A stretch of 36,450 nucleotides of DNA, from the NCBI GenBank assembly GCA_039915505.1, contig JBDSND010000148.1, forward strand, positions 1-36,450, in the 5' to 3' direction. Shown here piece by piece: positions 8,962 to 17,087 of this stretch (its first letter is position 1; the number at the start of each line of letters is the position of its first letter). The notes beneath the pieces were generated by a model that was not told the origin of the DNA, made no database searches, and saw only the letters and a list, made by a program, of their open reading frames with translations. The DNA comes from CAIWHR01 sp039915505. GTDB lineage: Bacteria > Pseudomonadota > Gammaproteobacteria > Burkholderiales > Casimicrobiaceae. The position numbers and the translations under genes are program-made.

Positions 8962-10416
8962 ATGCTCGATCCGACCCTCCACGCCCAGCTCGCCGCCATT
9001 CTCCCTGGAGAGGCGCTGCTCACCACGGTCGAGGCCACCCGTCCGTACGAATGTGATGGCCTGTCGGCTTATCGCACGGTGCCTGCCGCGGTGGCATTGC
9101 CCCACACGGAAGCGCAGGTCGTCGCCCTCTTGCGAGCCTGTCACGGGGCTGGCATTCCCGTGGTCGCCCGCGGCGCCGGGACGAGCCTATCGGGCGGGGC
9201 GACGCCGCATGCCCTGGGGATCGTGCTGTCGATGGCCAAGTTCAATCGCATCCTGGCCGTCGACCCAGCCGCCCGCACGGCGGTCGTACAACCGGGGGTG
9301 CGCAATCTGGCCATATCAGAGGCTGTAGCCATGCACGGTCTCTATTACGCTCCGGATCCATCGTCCCAGATCGCCTGCACCATCGGCGGCAACGTCGCCG
9401 AGAATTCCGGCGGCGTGCATTGCCTCAAGTACGGCCTCACTGTGCACAACGTCTATCGCGTCCGCGCCGTGCTGATCACCGGCGACGTGGTCGAGCTCGG
9501 GGGCGATGCGCTCGACAGTCCCGGCTACGACCTGCTCGCGCTGATCACCGGCTCCGAAGGGCTGCTCGCGGTGATCACCGAGATCACCGTGAAGCTGACC
9601 CCCAGTCCGTTGCTGGCCCAGGTGGTGCTCGCCGCCTTCGACGATATCGCCAAGGCTGGCAACGCCGTGGCCGCCGTGATTGCCGCCGGCATCATCCCGG
9701 CTGGACTGGAAATGATGGATCAGCCGGCGACCCGCGCCGTGGAGGAATTCGTGCACGCCCACTACCCCTTGGATGCCAAGGCGGTGCTGCTCATCGAGGC
9801 CGATGGCACGCCCGAGGAGGTGGCCGCCGACATCGCCGAGATCGAGCGGGTCGTTGCAGCTGCGGGCGCGACCGAAGTTCGCGTGTCGCGCGACGAAGCC
9901 GAGCGGCTGCTGTTCTGGTCGGGGCGCAAGGCGGCCTTCCCGGCGATCGGCCGGATCACGCCAGACTATTACTGCATGGACGGTACGATTCCGCGTCGTG
10001 CGCTGGCCCAGGTGCTGCTGCGCATCGAGGCGCTGTCGGAGCACTACGGGTTGCGTTGCGCCAATGTATTTCATGCTGGTGACGGCAACCTGCACCCGCT
10101 GATCATGTTCGACGCCAACCTGCCGGACGAATTGGAGCGGGCGGAGTCGTTCGGCGCCGACATCCTCGACGCCTGTATTGAGGTTGGCGGCACCATCACC
10201 GGCGAGCACGGGGTCGGCATGGAGAAGCTGCGGGGCATGTGCAACCAGTTCAAGCCCAGCGAGCTCGAGCGATTCCTGGGTTTGAAGGCCGCGTTCGATC
10301 CCAGTGGATTACTCAATCCGGGTAAAGGTGTACCCACGCTGCATCGCTGCGCCGAGTTCGGCCGGATGCGTGTCCACCAGGGGCAGGTGCCCCATCCCGA
10401 GCTGCCACGGTTCTAG
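8962..10416 (+). CDS. glcD: Glycolate oxidase FAD-binding subunit GlcD
   Basis: The 484-residue protein matches the GlcD subunit of membrane-associated glycolate oxidase, which oxidises glycolate to glyoxylate. The N-terminal PCMH-type FAD-binding domain (about 40-220) has VVARGAGTSLSGG, TIGGNVAENSGG and the GYDLLALITGSEGLL segment. The C-terminal FAD-oxidase domain has the HAGDGNLHP motif from His371 and GEHGVG at 414-419, then the family's usual ending LNPGKGVP. glcE and glcF lie downstream on the same strand, separated from glcD by a second FAD oxidase and a GST. The ATG at 8962 is the natural start; the Shine-Dalgarno is weak. Related 2-hydroxyacid substrates such as lactate cannot be excluded. 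Confidence 0.93.
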   Translation: MLDPTLHAQLAAILPGEALLTTVEATRPYECDGLSAYRTVPAAVALPHTEAQVVALLRACHGAGIPVVARGAGTSLSGGATPHALGIVLSMAKFNRILAVDPAARTAVVQPGVRNLAISEAVAMHGLYYAPDPSSQIACTIGGNVAENSGGVHCLKYGLTVHNVYRVRAVLITGDVVELGGDALDSPGYDLLALITGSEGLLAVITEITVKLTPSPLLAQVVLAAFDDIAKAGNAVAAVIAAGIIPAGLEMMDQPATRAVEEFVHAHYPLDAKAVLLIEADGTPEEVAADIAEIERVVAAAGATEVRVSRDEAERLLFWSGRKAAFPAIGRITPDYYCMDGTIPRRALAQVLLRIEALSEHYGLRCANVFHAGDGNLHPLIMFDANLPDELERAESFGADILDACIEVGGTITGEHGVGMEKLRGMCNQFKPSELERFLGLKAAFDPSGLLNPGKGVPTLHRCAEFGRMRVHQGQVPHPELPRF

Positions 10417-10427
10417 GAGTCCGTCTT

Positions 10428-11903
10428 ATGGGCACGCCCTCAGTTTCCTCCCCCGTTTCCCCGACAGGCGCATCGCCGGCTACGTCCTCGCTCGCATCGT
10501 CAGCGCCTTACGGACGTCCCGCTGCCGAGGACCTCGCCGGTCTGGTCACGCGTCTCAACGACGCCTTCGGTGCCCGCGCGGTCACCACGCATGCGGTGCG
10601 CGAGCAGCACAGCCACGGCGAAGGACTGGCCGATGCGGCCCTGCCCGATGTCGTGGTCTTTCCGCACACCAACGAGGAAGTCGCCGGCATCGTGCGGCTG
10701 TGCCACGCAGCCCGTGTGCCGGTGATCGCCTTCGGGGTTGGCACCTCGCTCGAGGGTCATGTCGCCGCGCTCTACGGCGGGGTGTGCGTCGATCTCTCGC
10801 AGATGGACCGTATGCTCGAGATCAATACCGAGGATCTCGACTGCCGGGTGCAGGCCGGCGTCACCCGCGAGCAGGTCAACTCCGAGCTCAGGGGCACGGG
10901 CCTGTTCTTTCCCATCGACCCTGGCGCCAACGCCACCATCGGTGGAATGGCGTCGACGCGTGCGTCGGGGACGAACGCGGTGCGCTACGGCACCATGCGC
11001 GAGAACGTGCTCGGCCTTACGGTGGTCACGGCGGACGGCAAAATCATCCGCACCGGCGGACGGGCCCGCAAGTCGAGCGCCGGCTACGATCTCACCCGGC
11101 TCTACATCGGCTCGGAAGGTACCCTCGGGATCATCACCGAGGTACAACTCCGACTCTACGGCGTGCCCGAGGCGATCGCGGCGGCGGTCTGCCAGTTCGA
11201 TGATCTCGCCGGCGCCGTCAACGCGGTGATCGTGGCGATGCAAACGGGGATTCCCGTGGCGCGCATCGAGCTTCTCGACGACGTACAAATGGACGCGTGC
11301 ATTCGTTACTCCAAGCTCGAAGGATTCGCGCCACGGCCGACGCTCTTTTTCGAGTTCCATGGGAGCAAGCACGGGGTCGCCGAGCAATCGGAGCAGATGC
11401 AGGCGATTACCGCGGAGTTCGGCGGAGGCAACTTCGAATGGGCCACCCAGGTGGAGGATCGAACCCGGCTCTGGAAGGCGCGACACGCGGCCTACTATGC
11501 GGCGATGGCACTGGCGCCCGGCAAGCAGGGATTCGCCACCGATGCATGCGTGCCGATCTCGCGTCTTGCCGATTGCCTGCTCGAGACCAAGGCGGAAGTC
11601 GATGCGTCCGGGCTCACCGCGCCGATCGTGGGACACGTGGGCGACGGCAACTTCCATCTGGTGGTGCTGTTCGATCCCAAGCGCCCCGACGAGCGCAGCA
11701 AAGCGGAAGAGATCGCGCGGCACGTTTCGCAGCGCGCCATCCGCATGGGTGGGACCTGCACCGGGGAGCACGGCATCGGCGTCCACAAGCTCGATGCCTT
11801 GCTGGAGGAGCACGGCGACGCGGTCGAGGTGATGCGCACGATCAAGCGCGCGCTCGACCCGCACAACATCCTCAATCCGGGCAAGACGGTACCCTTGCGA
11901 TGA
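10428..11903 (+). CDS. Second FAD-linked 2-hydroxyacid dehydrogenase (GlcD / D-lactate dehydrogenase family)
   Basis: This 491-residue flavoprotein has the same two-domain plan as GlcD but differs widely from it in sequence, so it is not a recent duplicate. The FAD domain shows VIAFGVGTSLEGH, TIGGMASTRASG and LYIGSEGTLGIITE; the C-terminal domain shows HVGDGNFH, GEHGIG and the ending LDPHNILNPGK. These fit cytochrome-linked D-lactate dehydrogenase (Dld/LDHD) better than GlcD. The first ~30 residues are Ser/Pro/Ala-rich and likely disordered. AGGAG (10415-10419) overlaps the glcD stop and lies eight bases before the ATG, so the gene is translated with glcD. D-lactate or another D-2-hydroxyacid is the probable substrate (inference). 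Confidence 0.88.
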   Translation: MGTPSVSSPVSPTGASPATSSLASSAPYGRPAAEDLAGLVTRLNDAFGARAVTTHAVREQHSHGEGLADAALPDVVVFPHTNEEVAGIVRLCHAARVPVIAFGVGTSLEGHVAALYGGVCVDLSQMDRMLEINTEDLDCRVQAGVTREQVNSELRGTGLFFPIDPGANATIGGMASTRASGTNAVRYGTMRENVLGLTVVTADGKIIRTGGRARKSSAGYDLTRLYIGSEGTLGIITEVQLRLYGVPEAIAAAVCQFDDLAGAVNAVIVAMQTGIPVARIELLDDVQMDACIRYSKLEGFAPRPTLFFEFHGSKHGVAEQSEQMQAITAEFGGGNFEWATQVEDRTRLWKARHAAYYAAMALAPGKQGFATDACVPISRLADCLLETKAEVDASGLTAPIVGHVGDGNFHLVVLFDPKRPDERSKAEEIARHVSQRAIRMGGTCTGEHGIGVHKLDALLEEHGDAVEVMRTIKRALDPHNILNPGKTVPLR

Positions 11904-12280
11904 GTGCAAGCCGGGGAGGCCGACCGACATCGCATTGAACGGTGCATCGCCCGTGGCCTTCCACAAGCCGCATGCGGCAACCTGCTTTGCCGTGAATGGC
12001 CATACTCGTGGGTGTCGCGTGCAACAGTCGGCACGTGCGACCAAAAGCGGGATGATTTCGGCGGACCTGCCCGGAGGCGATGCGCTTCGGACGGTGGCGG
12101 CGCGCACATCTCTCCGGCGTCCCGGGCGAAGGTGCGGGGTCGGCGTCAGGCACTGCGTATTGTTGTGTTCATCCCCTGCTGCCGCACAATCGCCGACGCG
12201 ACCTCAACCAACCGCCAACCGCCAATCGCCAATCGCCAATCGCCAATCGCCAATCGCCAATCGCCATCTAAACTCCCGCC
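11904..12280. other. 377-base gap between the second FAD oxidase and the GST gene
   Basis: No convincing gene is seen. The only clear structure is the heptanucleotide repeat at its right end. A weak -35/-10 pair might be made from TTGTTG (12160-12165) and CACAAT (12185-12190), but the 19-base spacer makes it doubtful. Open frames cross the repeat in two frames, but they have the composition of repeat translation and shadow sequence. Confidence 0.5.
12214..12268. repeat. Heptanucleotide tandem repeat (GCCAATC)n just upstream of the GST gene
   Basis: Six perfect copies of GCCAATC occupy 12221-12262. They are flanked by one degenerate copy on the left (GCCAACC, 12214-12220) and a partial copy on the right (12263-12268). 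The array ends 12 bases before the GST start codon, where a ribosome-binding site would be expected, and no good Shine-Dalgarno is present. Such short unit arrays are prone to slippage, so copy number may vary between strains and change leader or promoter spacing. Confidence 0.9.
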
Positions 12281-12982
12281 ATGCTCAACCTGTACATCGG
12301 CAACAAGAACTACTCCTCGTGGTCGCTGCGCGGCTGGTTGGCCGTCAAGCTGTCGGGCGAGCCCTTCCGCGAGACGATGGTGCAGCTGGTCGGCGGCTAC
12401 AATCCCGGGAACCGAACGTTCTCGCCGAGTGCGCGCGTGCCGTGCCTGCACGATGGTGGGACGGTCATATGGGATTCCTTGGGCATTGCCGAGTATCTCG
12501 CCGAGCGCCATGCCGAGATGTGGCCGTCCGATCCGCCTGCGCGCGCATTCGCCCGCTGCGCGAGCGCCGAAATGCATTCCGGATTCACTGCGCTACGGAT
12601 GGAGATGACGATGTGCATCCGAGAGCGCCTGGACGTGCGACCATGGTCGGTGGAGCTGCGCGCGGACGTGGAACGAGTGATCGAGCTCTGGACCGACGGT
12701 AGGCAACGCTTTGAACAGCGGCGTGGTGCGGAGGGCGATTTCCTGTGCGGGGCGTTCACCCTGGTCGATGCGTTTTATGCGCCCGTCGCTTTCCGCTTCC
12801 GGACGTACGGTGTGACGCCCTCGGGCGACGCAGGCGCCTATCTCCAGGCGCTGCTCGCGCATCCCCTGCTGCGCGAATGGGAGACCGCCGCCCTCGCGGA
12901 GACCGATGTCATCGAGGCCGACGAGCCACGGCTTGTCTACCGCGACAAGCTCGAGGCGCGAGCTACCGCTTCAGGCGCATGA
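12281..12982 (+). CDS. Glutathione S-transferase family protein
   Basis: The 233-residue protein has the GST layout: an N-terminal thioredoxin-like domain (about 1-80) starting LYIGNKNYSSWSLRGWL, in which Ser residues around 12-15 are candidates for the glutathione-activating residue, a PxLhD-like segment (ARVPCLHDG) before the SLGIAEYLAERH motif that binds the glutamyl part of glutathione, and an all-helical C-terminal domain. The ATG at 12281 starts directly at the first strand of the fold. No ribosome-binding site is obvious because the heptanucleotide repeat ends just upstream. The stop overlaps the glcE start (ATGA at 12979-12982), so it is co-translated with glcE. Its role inside a glycolate oxidase operon is unknown; detoxification of reactive aldehydes is a guess. 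Confidence 0.88.
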   Translation: MLNLYIGNKNYSSWSLRGWLAVKLSGEPFRETMVQLVGGYNPGNRTFSPSARVPCLHDGGTVIWDSLGIAEYLAERHAEMWPSDPPARAFARCASAEMHSGFTALRMEMTMCIRERLDVRPWSVELRADVERVIELWTDGRQRFEQRRGAEGDFLCGAFTLVDAFYAPVAFRFRTYGVTPSGDAGAYLQALLAHPLLREWETAALAETDVIEADEPRLVYRDKLEARATASGA

Positions 12983-14049
12983 CCGACGAACCCATCGTTG
13001 CGGATTGGCAGGCGCGCATCCGCGAGGCCGCGGCGGCTGCCATACCGCTGCACATCCGCGGCGGTGGAACGAAGGATTTCTATGGCGAGGCGCCGCTGGG
13101 CGAGCGCCTCGATACGACGGATTACGCTGGCATCGTCGACTACGACCCGACCGAGCTCGTGATCACGGTGCGCGCCGGCACCCCTCTGGACCATCTGGAG
13201 CGCGCGATGGCGGAGCATGGCCAGGTGCTCGCGTTCGAGCCGCCGCATTTTGGCGCTGGGGCGACGATCGGCGGCACGGTGGCAAGCGGGCTGTCGGGAC
13301 CGCGCCGGCCCTATGCGGGGGCGGTACGGGATTTCGTCCTGGGCGTGCGCATCCTCGATGGCAAGGGCGAAGACCTCACGTTCGGCGGCCGGGTGATGAA
13401 GAATGTCGCCGGCTTCGACGTTTCGCGTCTCATGGCGGGGGCCCTGGGTACGTTGGGTGTGCTGCTCGATCTGTCGCTCAAGTGCCTGCCGTTGCCACGG
13501 GTCGAGCGCACTCTCGCCTTCGAACTGGGAACCGCCGACGCCATTGCCCGCATGAATGCCTGGAGCGCGACCCCGATGCCGATCTCCGCCACCTGTCATC
13601 ACGGTGATCGGCTGTGGGTGCGGCTTTCGGGTGCGCAGCCGGCGGTCGTGGCGGCCGCGCAGACTCTTGGCGGCGAGGACGTCGCCGATGCCGTCTCGTT
13701 CTGGCGGTCGGTGCGCGACCAGACTGCGCCTTTCTTCGCATCAGCACCTACGCTGTGGCGAATGTCGGTACGTTCCACCGCGCCTGTTGTCGACTTCACC
13801 GGTGGTGCGCTCATCGAATGGGGTGGGGCGCTGCGATGGGTCGCCGGCGACGCGTCCGTGGACCCTATCAAGCTACGCCGCGTCGCGGCCGAGCAAGGCG
13901 GGCACGCCACGCTGTTTCGCGCCGTGGACAAGTCACCCGGCGTTTTCACCCCCCTTCCGGATGCCCTCCTGGCAATCCATCGCCGCATCAAGGCGACGTT
14001 CGATCCGGTGGGCATCCTCAATCGCGGTCGTCTCTATCGGACCTTGTAA
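12979..14049 (+). CDS. glcE: Glycolate oxidase subunit GlcE
   Basis: The 356-residue protein matches GlcE, the second FAD-binding subunit of glycolate oxidase. It is shorter than GlcD, as expected, and carries the FAD domain motifs IRGGGTKDFYG near the N-terminus, ATIGGTVASGLSGPRRP, and NVAGFDVSRLMAGALGTLG. The C-terminus ends in FDPVGILNRGRLY. The ATG at 12979 overlaps the GST stop by four bases (ATGA), which fixes the start against the longer open frame to 12745. The stop lies four bases before the glcF ATG. In characterised bacteria GlcD, GlcE and GlcF are all needed for activity. Confidence 0.93.
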   Translation: MTDEPIVADWQARIREAAAAAIPLHIRGGGTKDFYGEAPLGERLDTTDYAGIVDYDPTELVITVRAGTPLDHLERAMAEHGQVLAFEPPHFGAGATIGGTVASGLSGPRRPYAGAVRDFVLGVRILDGKGEDLTFGGRVMKNVAGFDVSRLMAGALGTLGVLLDLSLKCLPLPRVERTLAFELGTADAIARMNAWSATPMPISATCHHGDRLWVRLSGAQPAVVAAAQTLGGEDVADAVSFWRSVRDQTAPFFASAPTLWRMSVRSTAPVVDFTGGALIEWGGALRWVAGDASVDPIKLRRVAAEQGGHATLFRAVDKSPGVFTPLPDALLAIHRRIKATFDPVGILNRGRLYRTL

Positions 14050-14053
14050 CCGG

Positions 14054-15304
14054 ATGCAGACTGCTCTCGCCGATTTCATCCGCGACACCCCCGAAGGCAA
14101 GGAAGCCGACGCCATTCTGCGTAGCTGTGTGCATTGCGGATTTTGCACGGCCACCTGCCCGACCTACCAGCTGCTGGGCGACGAGCTCGACGGGCCGCGC
14201 GGCCGGATCTACCTGATGAAGCAGGTGCTCGAAGGCGCGGAAGTGACCCGCACCACGCAGCTGCACCTCGATCGCTGCCTGACGTGCCGCAGTTGCGAGA
14301 CGACCTGTCCTTCCGGTGTGCAATACGGACGACTGCTGGACATCGGCCGCGCCGTCGTCGACCGCAAAGTCGGCCGCACCCCGGCCGACCAGGCCCGGCG
14401 CTGGGGGCTGCGACGCGCGCTGCTGGCGCCCTCGGTGTTCGGAACTGCGCTGAAGCTCGGTCGCACCGTACGCGGGTTGCTGCCCGCGGAGCTTCGCGCC
14501 CGGATCCCAAAGGCACTTCCGGAGGGGACCTGGCCGCCGCCGCGTCACGTCCGCCGGATGATCGCGCTGGACAGCTGCGTGCAGCCCTCGCTCGCCCCCA
14601 ACATCGACGCCGCCGCCGCCCGCATCCTGGATCGCCTCGGCATTTCCTTGCTGCGCGTGTCGGCGAGTGGTTGTTGCGGTGCATTGCCGCATCACATGGA
14701 TGCCGAGCACGAAGCCCGGGCCATGATGAGGCGCAACATTGACACCTGGTGGCGACATGTCGAGCAGGGTGCCGAGGCGATCCTGGTCACGGCCAGCGGA
14801 TGCGGGGTCATGGTCAAGGACTACGGCCACCATTTCGCGCAGGACCCGGTGTATGCGGAGCGCGCGGCGCGTATCGGCGCGCTGGCCCGCGACCCGGTGG
14901 AGGTGATCACCGCAGAGTGGGCGCGGATCGAGCCCTTGGTCGGCCCCGAGCATGGTGCGGTGCGCGTGGCCTTCCACCCACCCTGCACCCTGCAGCACGG
15001 TATGCGGCTCGGCGGCACGGTGGAAAAGCTGCTGACGGCAATGGGCTACGCACTGACGCCGGTCGCCAACAAGCACCTGTGCTGCGGCTCGGCGGGCACC
15101 TATTCCATTCTGCAACCCGAAATCGCCAATGCCCTCAAGGCCAACAAGCTGGCGGCGCTCGAGGCGGGCGCTCCCGAACTCATCGCCAGCGCCAACATCG
15201 GCTGCATGACCCATTTGGCCGGCGGCACCAACCTGCCGGTGCGGCACTGGATCGAGCTCTTGGACGCGCGCATGGCCGCGCCCGCCGCAGCGCGCGTAGC
15301 GTGA
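14054..15304 (+). CDS. glcF: Glycolate oxidase iron-sulfur subunit GlcF
   Basis: The 416-residue protein has the usual GlcF length and plan. Two ferredoxin-type [4Fe-4S] motifs are formed by Cys25, 28, 31, 35 and Cys75, 78, 81, 85, each ending in CP. The C-terminal half holds two cysteine-rich CCG domains, visible as GCCGALPHH, and HPPCTLQHG followed by HLCCGSAGTY. It passes electrons from the flavin subunits to the respiratory chain at the membrane. The start at 14054 is chosen because it begins immediately before the first cluster as in homologues; the frame upstream overlaps glcE. The stop overlaps the GTG of the next gene. Confidence 0.94.
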   Translation: MQTALADFIRDTPEGKEADAILRSCVHCGFCTATCPTYQLLGDELDGPRGRIYLMKQVLEGAEVTRTTQLHLDRCLTCRSCETTCPSGVQYGRLLDIGRAVVDRKVGRTPADQARRWGLRRALLAPSVFGTALKLGRTVRGLLPAELRARIPKALPEGTWPPPRHVRRMIALDSCVQPSLAPNIDAAAARILDRLGISLLRVSASGCCGALPHHMDAEHEARAMMRRNIDTWWRHVEQGAEAILVTASGCGVMVKDYGHHFAQDPVYAERAARIGALARDPVEVITAEWARIEPLVGPEHGAVRVAFHPPCTLQHGMRLGGTVEKLLTAMGYALTPVANKHLCCGSAGTYSILQPEIANALKANKLAALEAGAPELIASANIGCMTHLAGGTNLPVRHWIELLDARMAAPAAARVA

Positions 15305-15807
15305 ACCGGACCGATCGACCCTCGTTTGCGAACGCGTTGAACGCCGCCGACCCAACCGATCGCCGCGGGATCGTGCCTAATCGGTCGAGCTATCGCCACT
15401 TCCTGGCAATCCCGACTCGCTGGGCCGACAACGACCAGTACGGCCATGTCAACAACGTGACCTACTACGCCTACTTCGACACGGTGGTGAACGCCCACCT
15501 GATCCACGCCGGTGGGCTCGACATCCAGGCCGCGGACGTGGTCGGCTTAGTGGTCGAGACCTTCTGCCGCTTTCGCAAGTCGCTTTCCTTTCCGGACGTG
15601 GTGGACGCCGGGATGCGGGTTGCGCACCTCGGCAACGCGTCGGTGCGCTACGAGATCGGACTGTTTCGCGCCACCGAGGACGACGCGGCTGCCGATGGCC
15701 ATTTCGTGCACGTGTGGGTCGAGCGCGCGAGCCAGCGTCCGGTGAGAATCCCGGCGCGGATTCGCGAAGCGCTCGCCTCGCTCCTTGTCGAAGGCGCGCA
15801 ACCGTGA
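15301..15807 (+). CDS. Hotdog-fold acyl-CoA thioesterase (4HBT family)
   Basis: The 168-residue protein carries the 4-hydroxybenzoyl-CoA thioesterase signature: WADNDQYGHVNNVTYYAYFD, with Asp45, Gly48, His49, Val50 and Asn51 as the active-site helix entry, then ETFCRFRKSLSFPD as the central strand. This family hydrolyses acyl-CoA thioesters. GTG at 15301 overlaps the glcF stop (GTGA), which supports it as the start. A second GTG at 15373 would give 144 residues, closer to the family's usual 130-150, and cannot be ruled out. The stop overlaps the GTG of the following acetyltransferase gene. Substrate unknown. Confidence 0.87.
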   Translation: MNRTDRPSFANALNAADPTDRRGIVPNRSSYRHFLAIPTRWADNDQYGHVNNVTYYAYFDTVVNAHLIHAGGLDIQAADVVGLVVETFCRFRKSLSFPDVVDAGMRVAHLGNASVRYEIGLFRATEDDAAADGHFVHVWVERASQRPVRIPARIREALASLLVEGAQP

Positions 15808-16316
15808 CCGCCGCCGACGGGGCCCCTGCCGGTCCGATCGAATGCGAGCGGATGACCACCGCTACGCGTGCCGACGCCCAGGCACTGCTCGCCGAGTTCC
15901 TCGTGGCCGACACGCACTATCTGGCGTCGAGCACGGCATACGGCGACGGCGGCGAGCCCGCGCTCGATGCCGCGCTGCGGCTCTTCCTGGCGCGGCCCGA
16001 GCTCGGCTTCGTGTGGCTTGCCTATGCAAACGACGACGGCGTACGGCGCGTGGTCGGTACCTGCGTGGCGTGCTACGCGATCTCCACCTCGCGCGGCACG
16101 CTGGTCGCCAAGCTCGACGACGTGAACGTGCGCCGCGAGTGGACCGGGCGTGGTGTCGGCACGGCGATGCTCACGGCCCTGGTCGAGGTGCTCGCTGCCG
16201 AGGGTGTGTCGCGCGTCGACTCGGCCTGTCACCGCGACAATGCCGACGCGTGGCGGTTTTATGCGCGCCTCGGCTTCGAGCCACTCGACGAGGAACGCAT
16301 TGCGCTGCTCATCTGA
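15804..16316 (+). CDS. GNAT family N-acetyltransferase
   Basis: The 170-residue protein has the GNAT acetyl-CoA-binding motif A, KLDDVNVRREWTGRGVGTAM, containing the R-x-x-G-x-G/A type pyrophosphate loop, and the C-terminal AWRFYARLGFEP motif B. These enzymes transfer acetyl from acetyl-CoA to an amine; the acceptor is not predictable. GTG at 15804 overlaps the thioesterase stop and fits the overlapping pattern of this array. An in-frame ATG at 15852 would give 154 residues and removes a Pro/Ala-rich leader, so it is a fair alternative. Confidence 0.85.
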   Translation: MTAADGAPAGPIECERMTTATRADAQALLAEFLVADTHYLASSTAYGDGGEPALDAALRLFLARPELGFVWLAYANDDGVRRVVGTCVACYAISTSRGTLVAKLDDVNVRREWTGRGVGTAMLTALVEVLAAEGVSRVDSACHRDNADAWRFYARLGFEPLDEERIALLI

Positions 16317-16337
16317 TTGCCGCCGTCATGCACGCGG

Positions 16338-17075
16338 GTGGTCATCCTGCGCCTGATCGGTTTGGTTCCGGCGGCTGGCAGCGGTACCCGCGCCGGCGGG
16401 GCGCTGCCGAGGCAGTATGTCGACCTCGACGGTATGCCGCTGCTCGCGCGCACCGTGCAGCGGCTGCTCACGGCACTGACGTTCGAGCGCCTGTACGTGG
16501 TGGTGACCGACGAGGATGCGCACGTCCGGCGTGCCCTTGCAGCCTTCGGCGAGCCAGTGGCGGTGCTACCGTGCGGTGGGCCGACCCGCGCTGCGACGGT
16601 CCGCAATGCCGCGCACGCGCTTGCCCCGCAGCTCGGCGCGATGGACTGGTTGCTCGTGCACGATGCGGCCCGGCCCTGCGTGCCGGTGGAGACCCTGCGC
16701 CGTCTGATGACGGCAGTTGCAAACGACCCGGTCGGTGCCCTGCTGGCGGTACCGGTCGCCGACACGCTGAAGCGCACCGATGGCAATGATCCGCCGCGCG
16801 TGCATCGCACCGAGGCGCGTGCTCGCCTGTGGCAGGCGCAGACACCCCAGGTGTTCCGGTGGGGTGTACTGCAGCGCGCCCTGGCCTTGCCGGCGGCCGC
16901 CGACGTCACCGACGAGGCCCAGGCGGTCGAGCTGTTGGCGGCAGGCGGCGGTTGTGCGCTGCCGCGCCTCGTGCCGGGTAGTACCCAGAACATCCAGGTG
17001 ACCTATCCTGCCGATCTCGCTCTCGCCGCGGCGATCCTGGCGATGCAGGTCGCGGGACTTGAACCACCGCATTGA
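16338..17075 (+). CDS. ispD: 2-C-methyl-D-erythritol 4-phosphate cytidylyltransferase IspD
   Basis: IspD joins MEP and CTP to make CDP-methylerythritol in the MEP isoprenoid pathway. The 245-residue protein has the family motifs: LVPAAGSGTR (9-18), TRAATV, HDAARPC, VPVADTLKR, WQAQTPQVF and TDEAQAVE. The catalytic Arg of the first loop is Arg18 (E. coli Arg20), but the position of E. coli Lys27 is Arg25 (codon AGG at 16410-16412, in PRQY). The start is unsure: GTG at 16338 puts PAAG at residues 11-14 as in homologues, whereas TTG at 16317 directly follows the upstream stop. There is no ATG start in frame. ispF follows after 12 bases. Confidence 0.92.
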   Translation: MVILRLIGLVPAAGSGTRAGGALPRQYVDLDGMPLLARTVQRLLTALTFERLYVVVTDEDAHVRRALAAFGEPVAVLPCGGPTRAATVRNAAHALAPQLGAMDWLLVHDAARPCVPVETLRRLMTAVANDPVGALLAVPVADTLKRTDGNDPPRVHRTEARARLWQAQTPQVFRWGVLQRALALPAAADVTDEAQAVELLAAGGGCALPRLVPGSTQNIQVTYPADLALAAAILAMQVAGLEPPH

Positions 17076-17087
17076 AAGGCGGATCGC

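Noticed and set aside
10500..12107. 535-residue minus-strand open frame opposite the second FAD oxidase
   Set aside because: It is antisense to a well-supported flavoprotein gene and its translation shows only mirror composition, no recognisable motif.
12214..12268. Possible CRISPR array
   Set aside because: The unit is only seven bases with no spacers and no cas gene nearby; it is a simple tandem repeat.
11935..12702. 255-residue plus-strand frame crossing the heptanucleotide repeat and the GST gene
   Set aside because: It gives a periodic ANRQSPI-type translation from the repeat and then runs out of frame through the GST gene; no ribosome-binding site or motif supports it.
14018..15355. 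445-residue minus-strand open frame opposite glcF
   Set aside because: The plus-strand frame carries complete iron-sulfur motifs; the antisense frame has none and is a codon-bias shadow.
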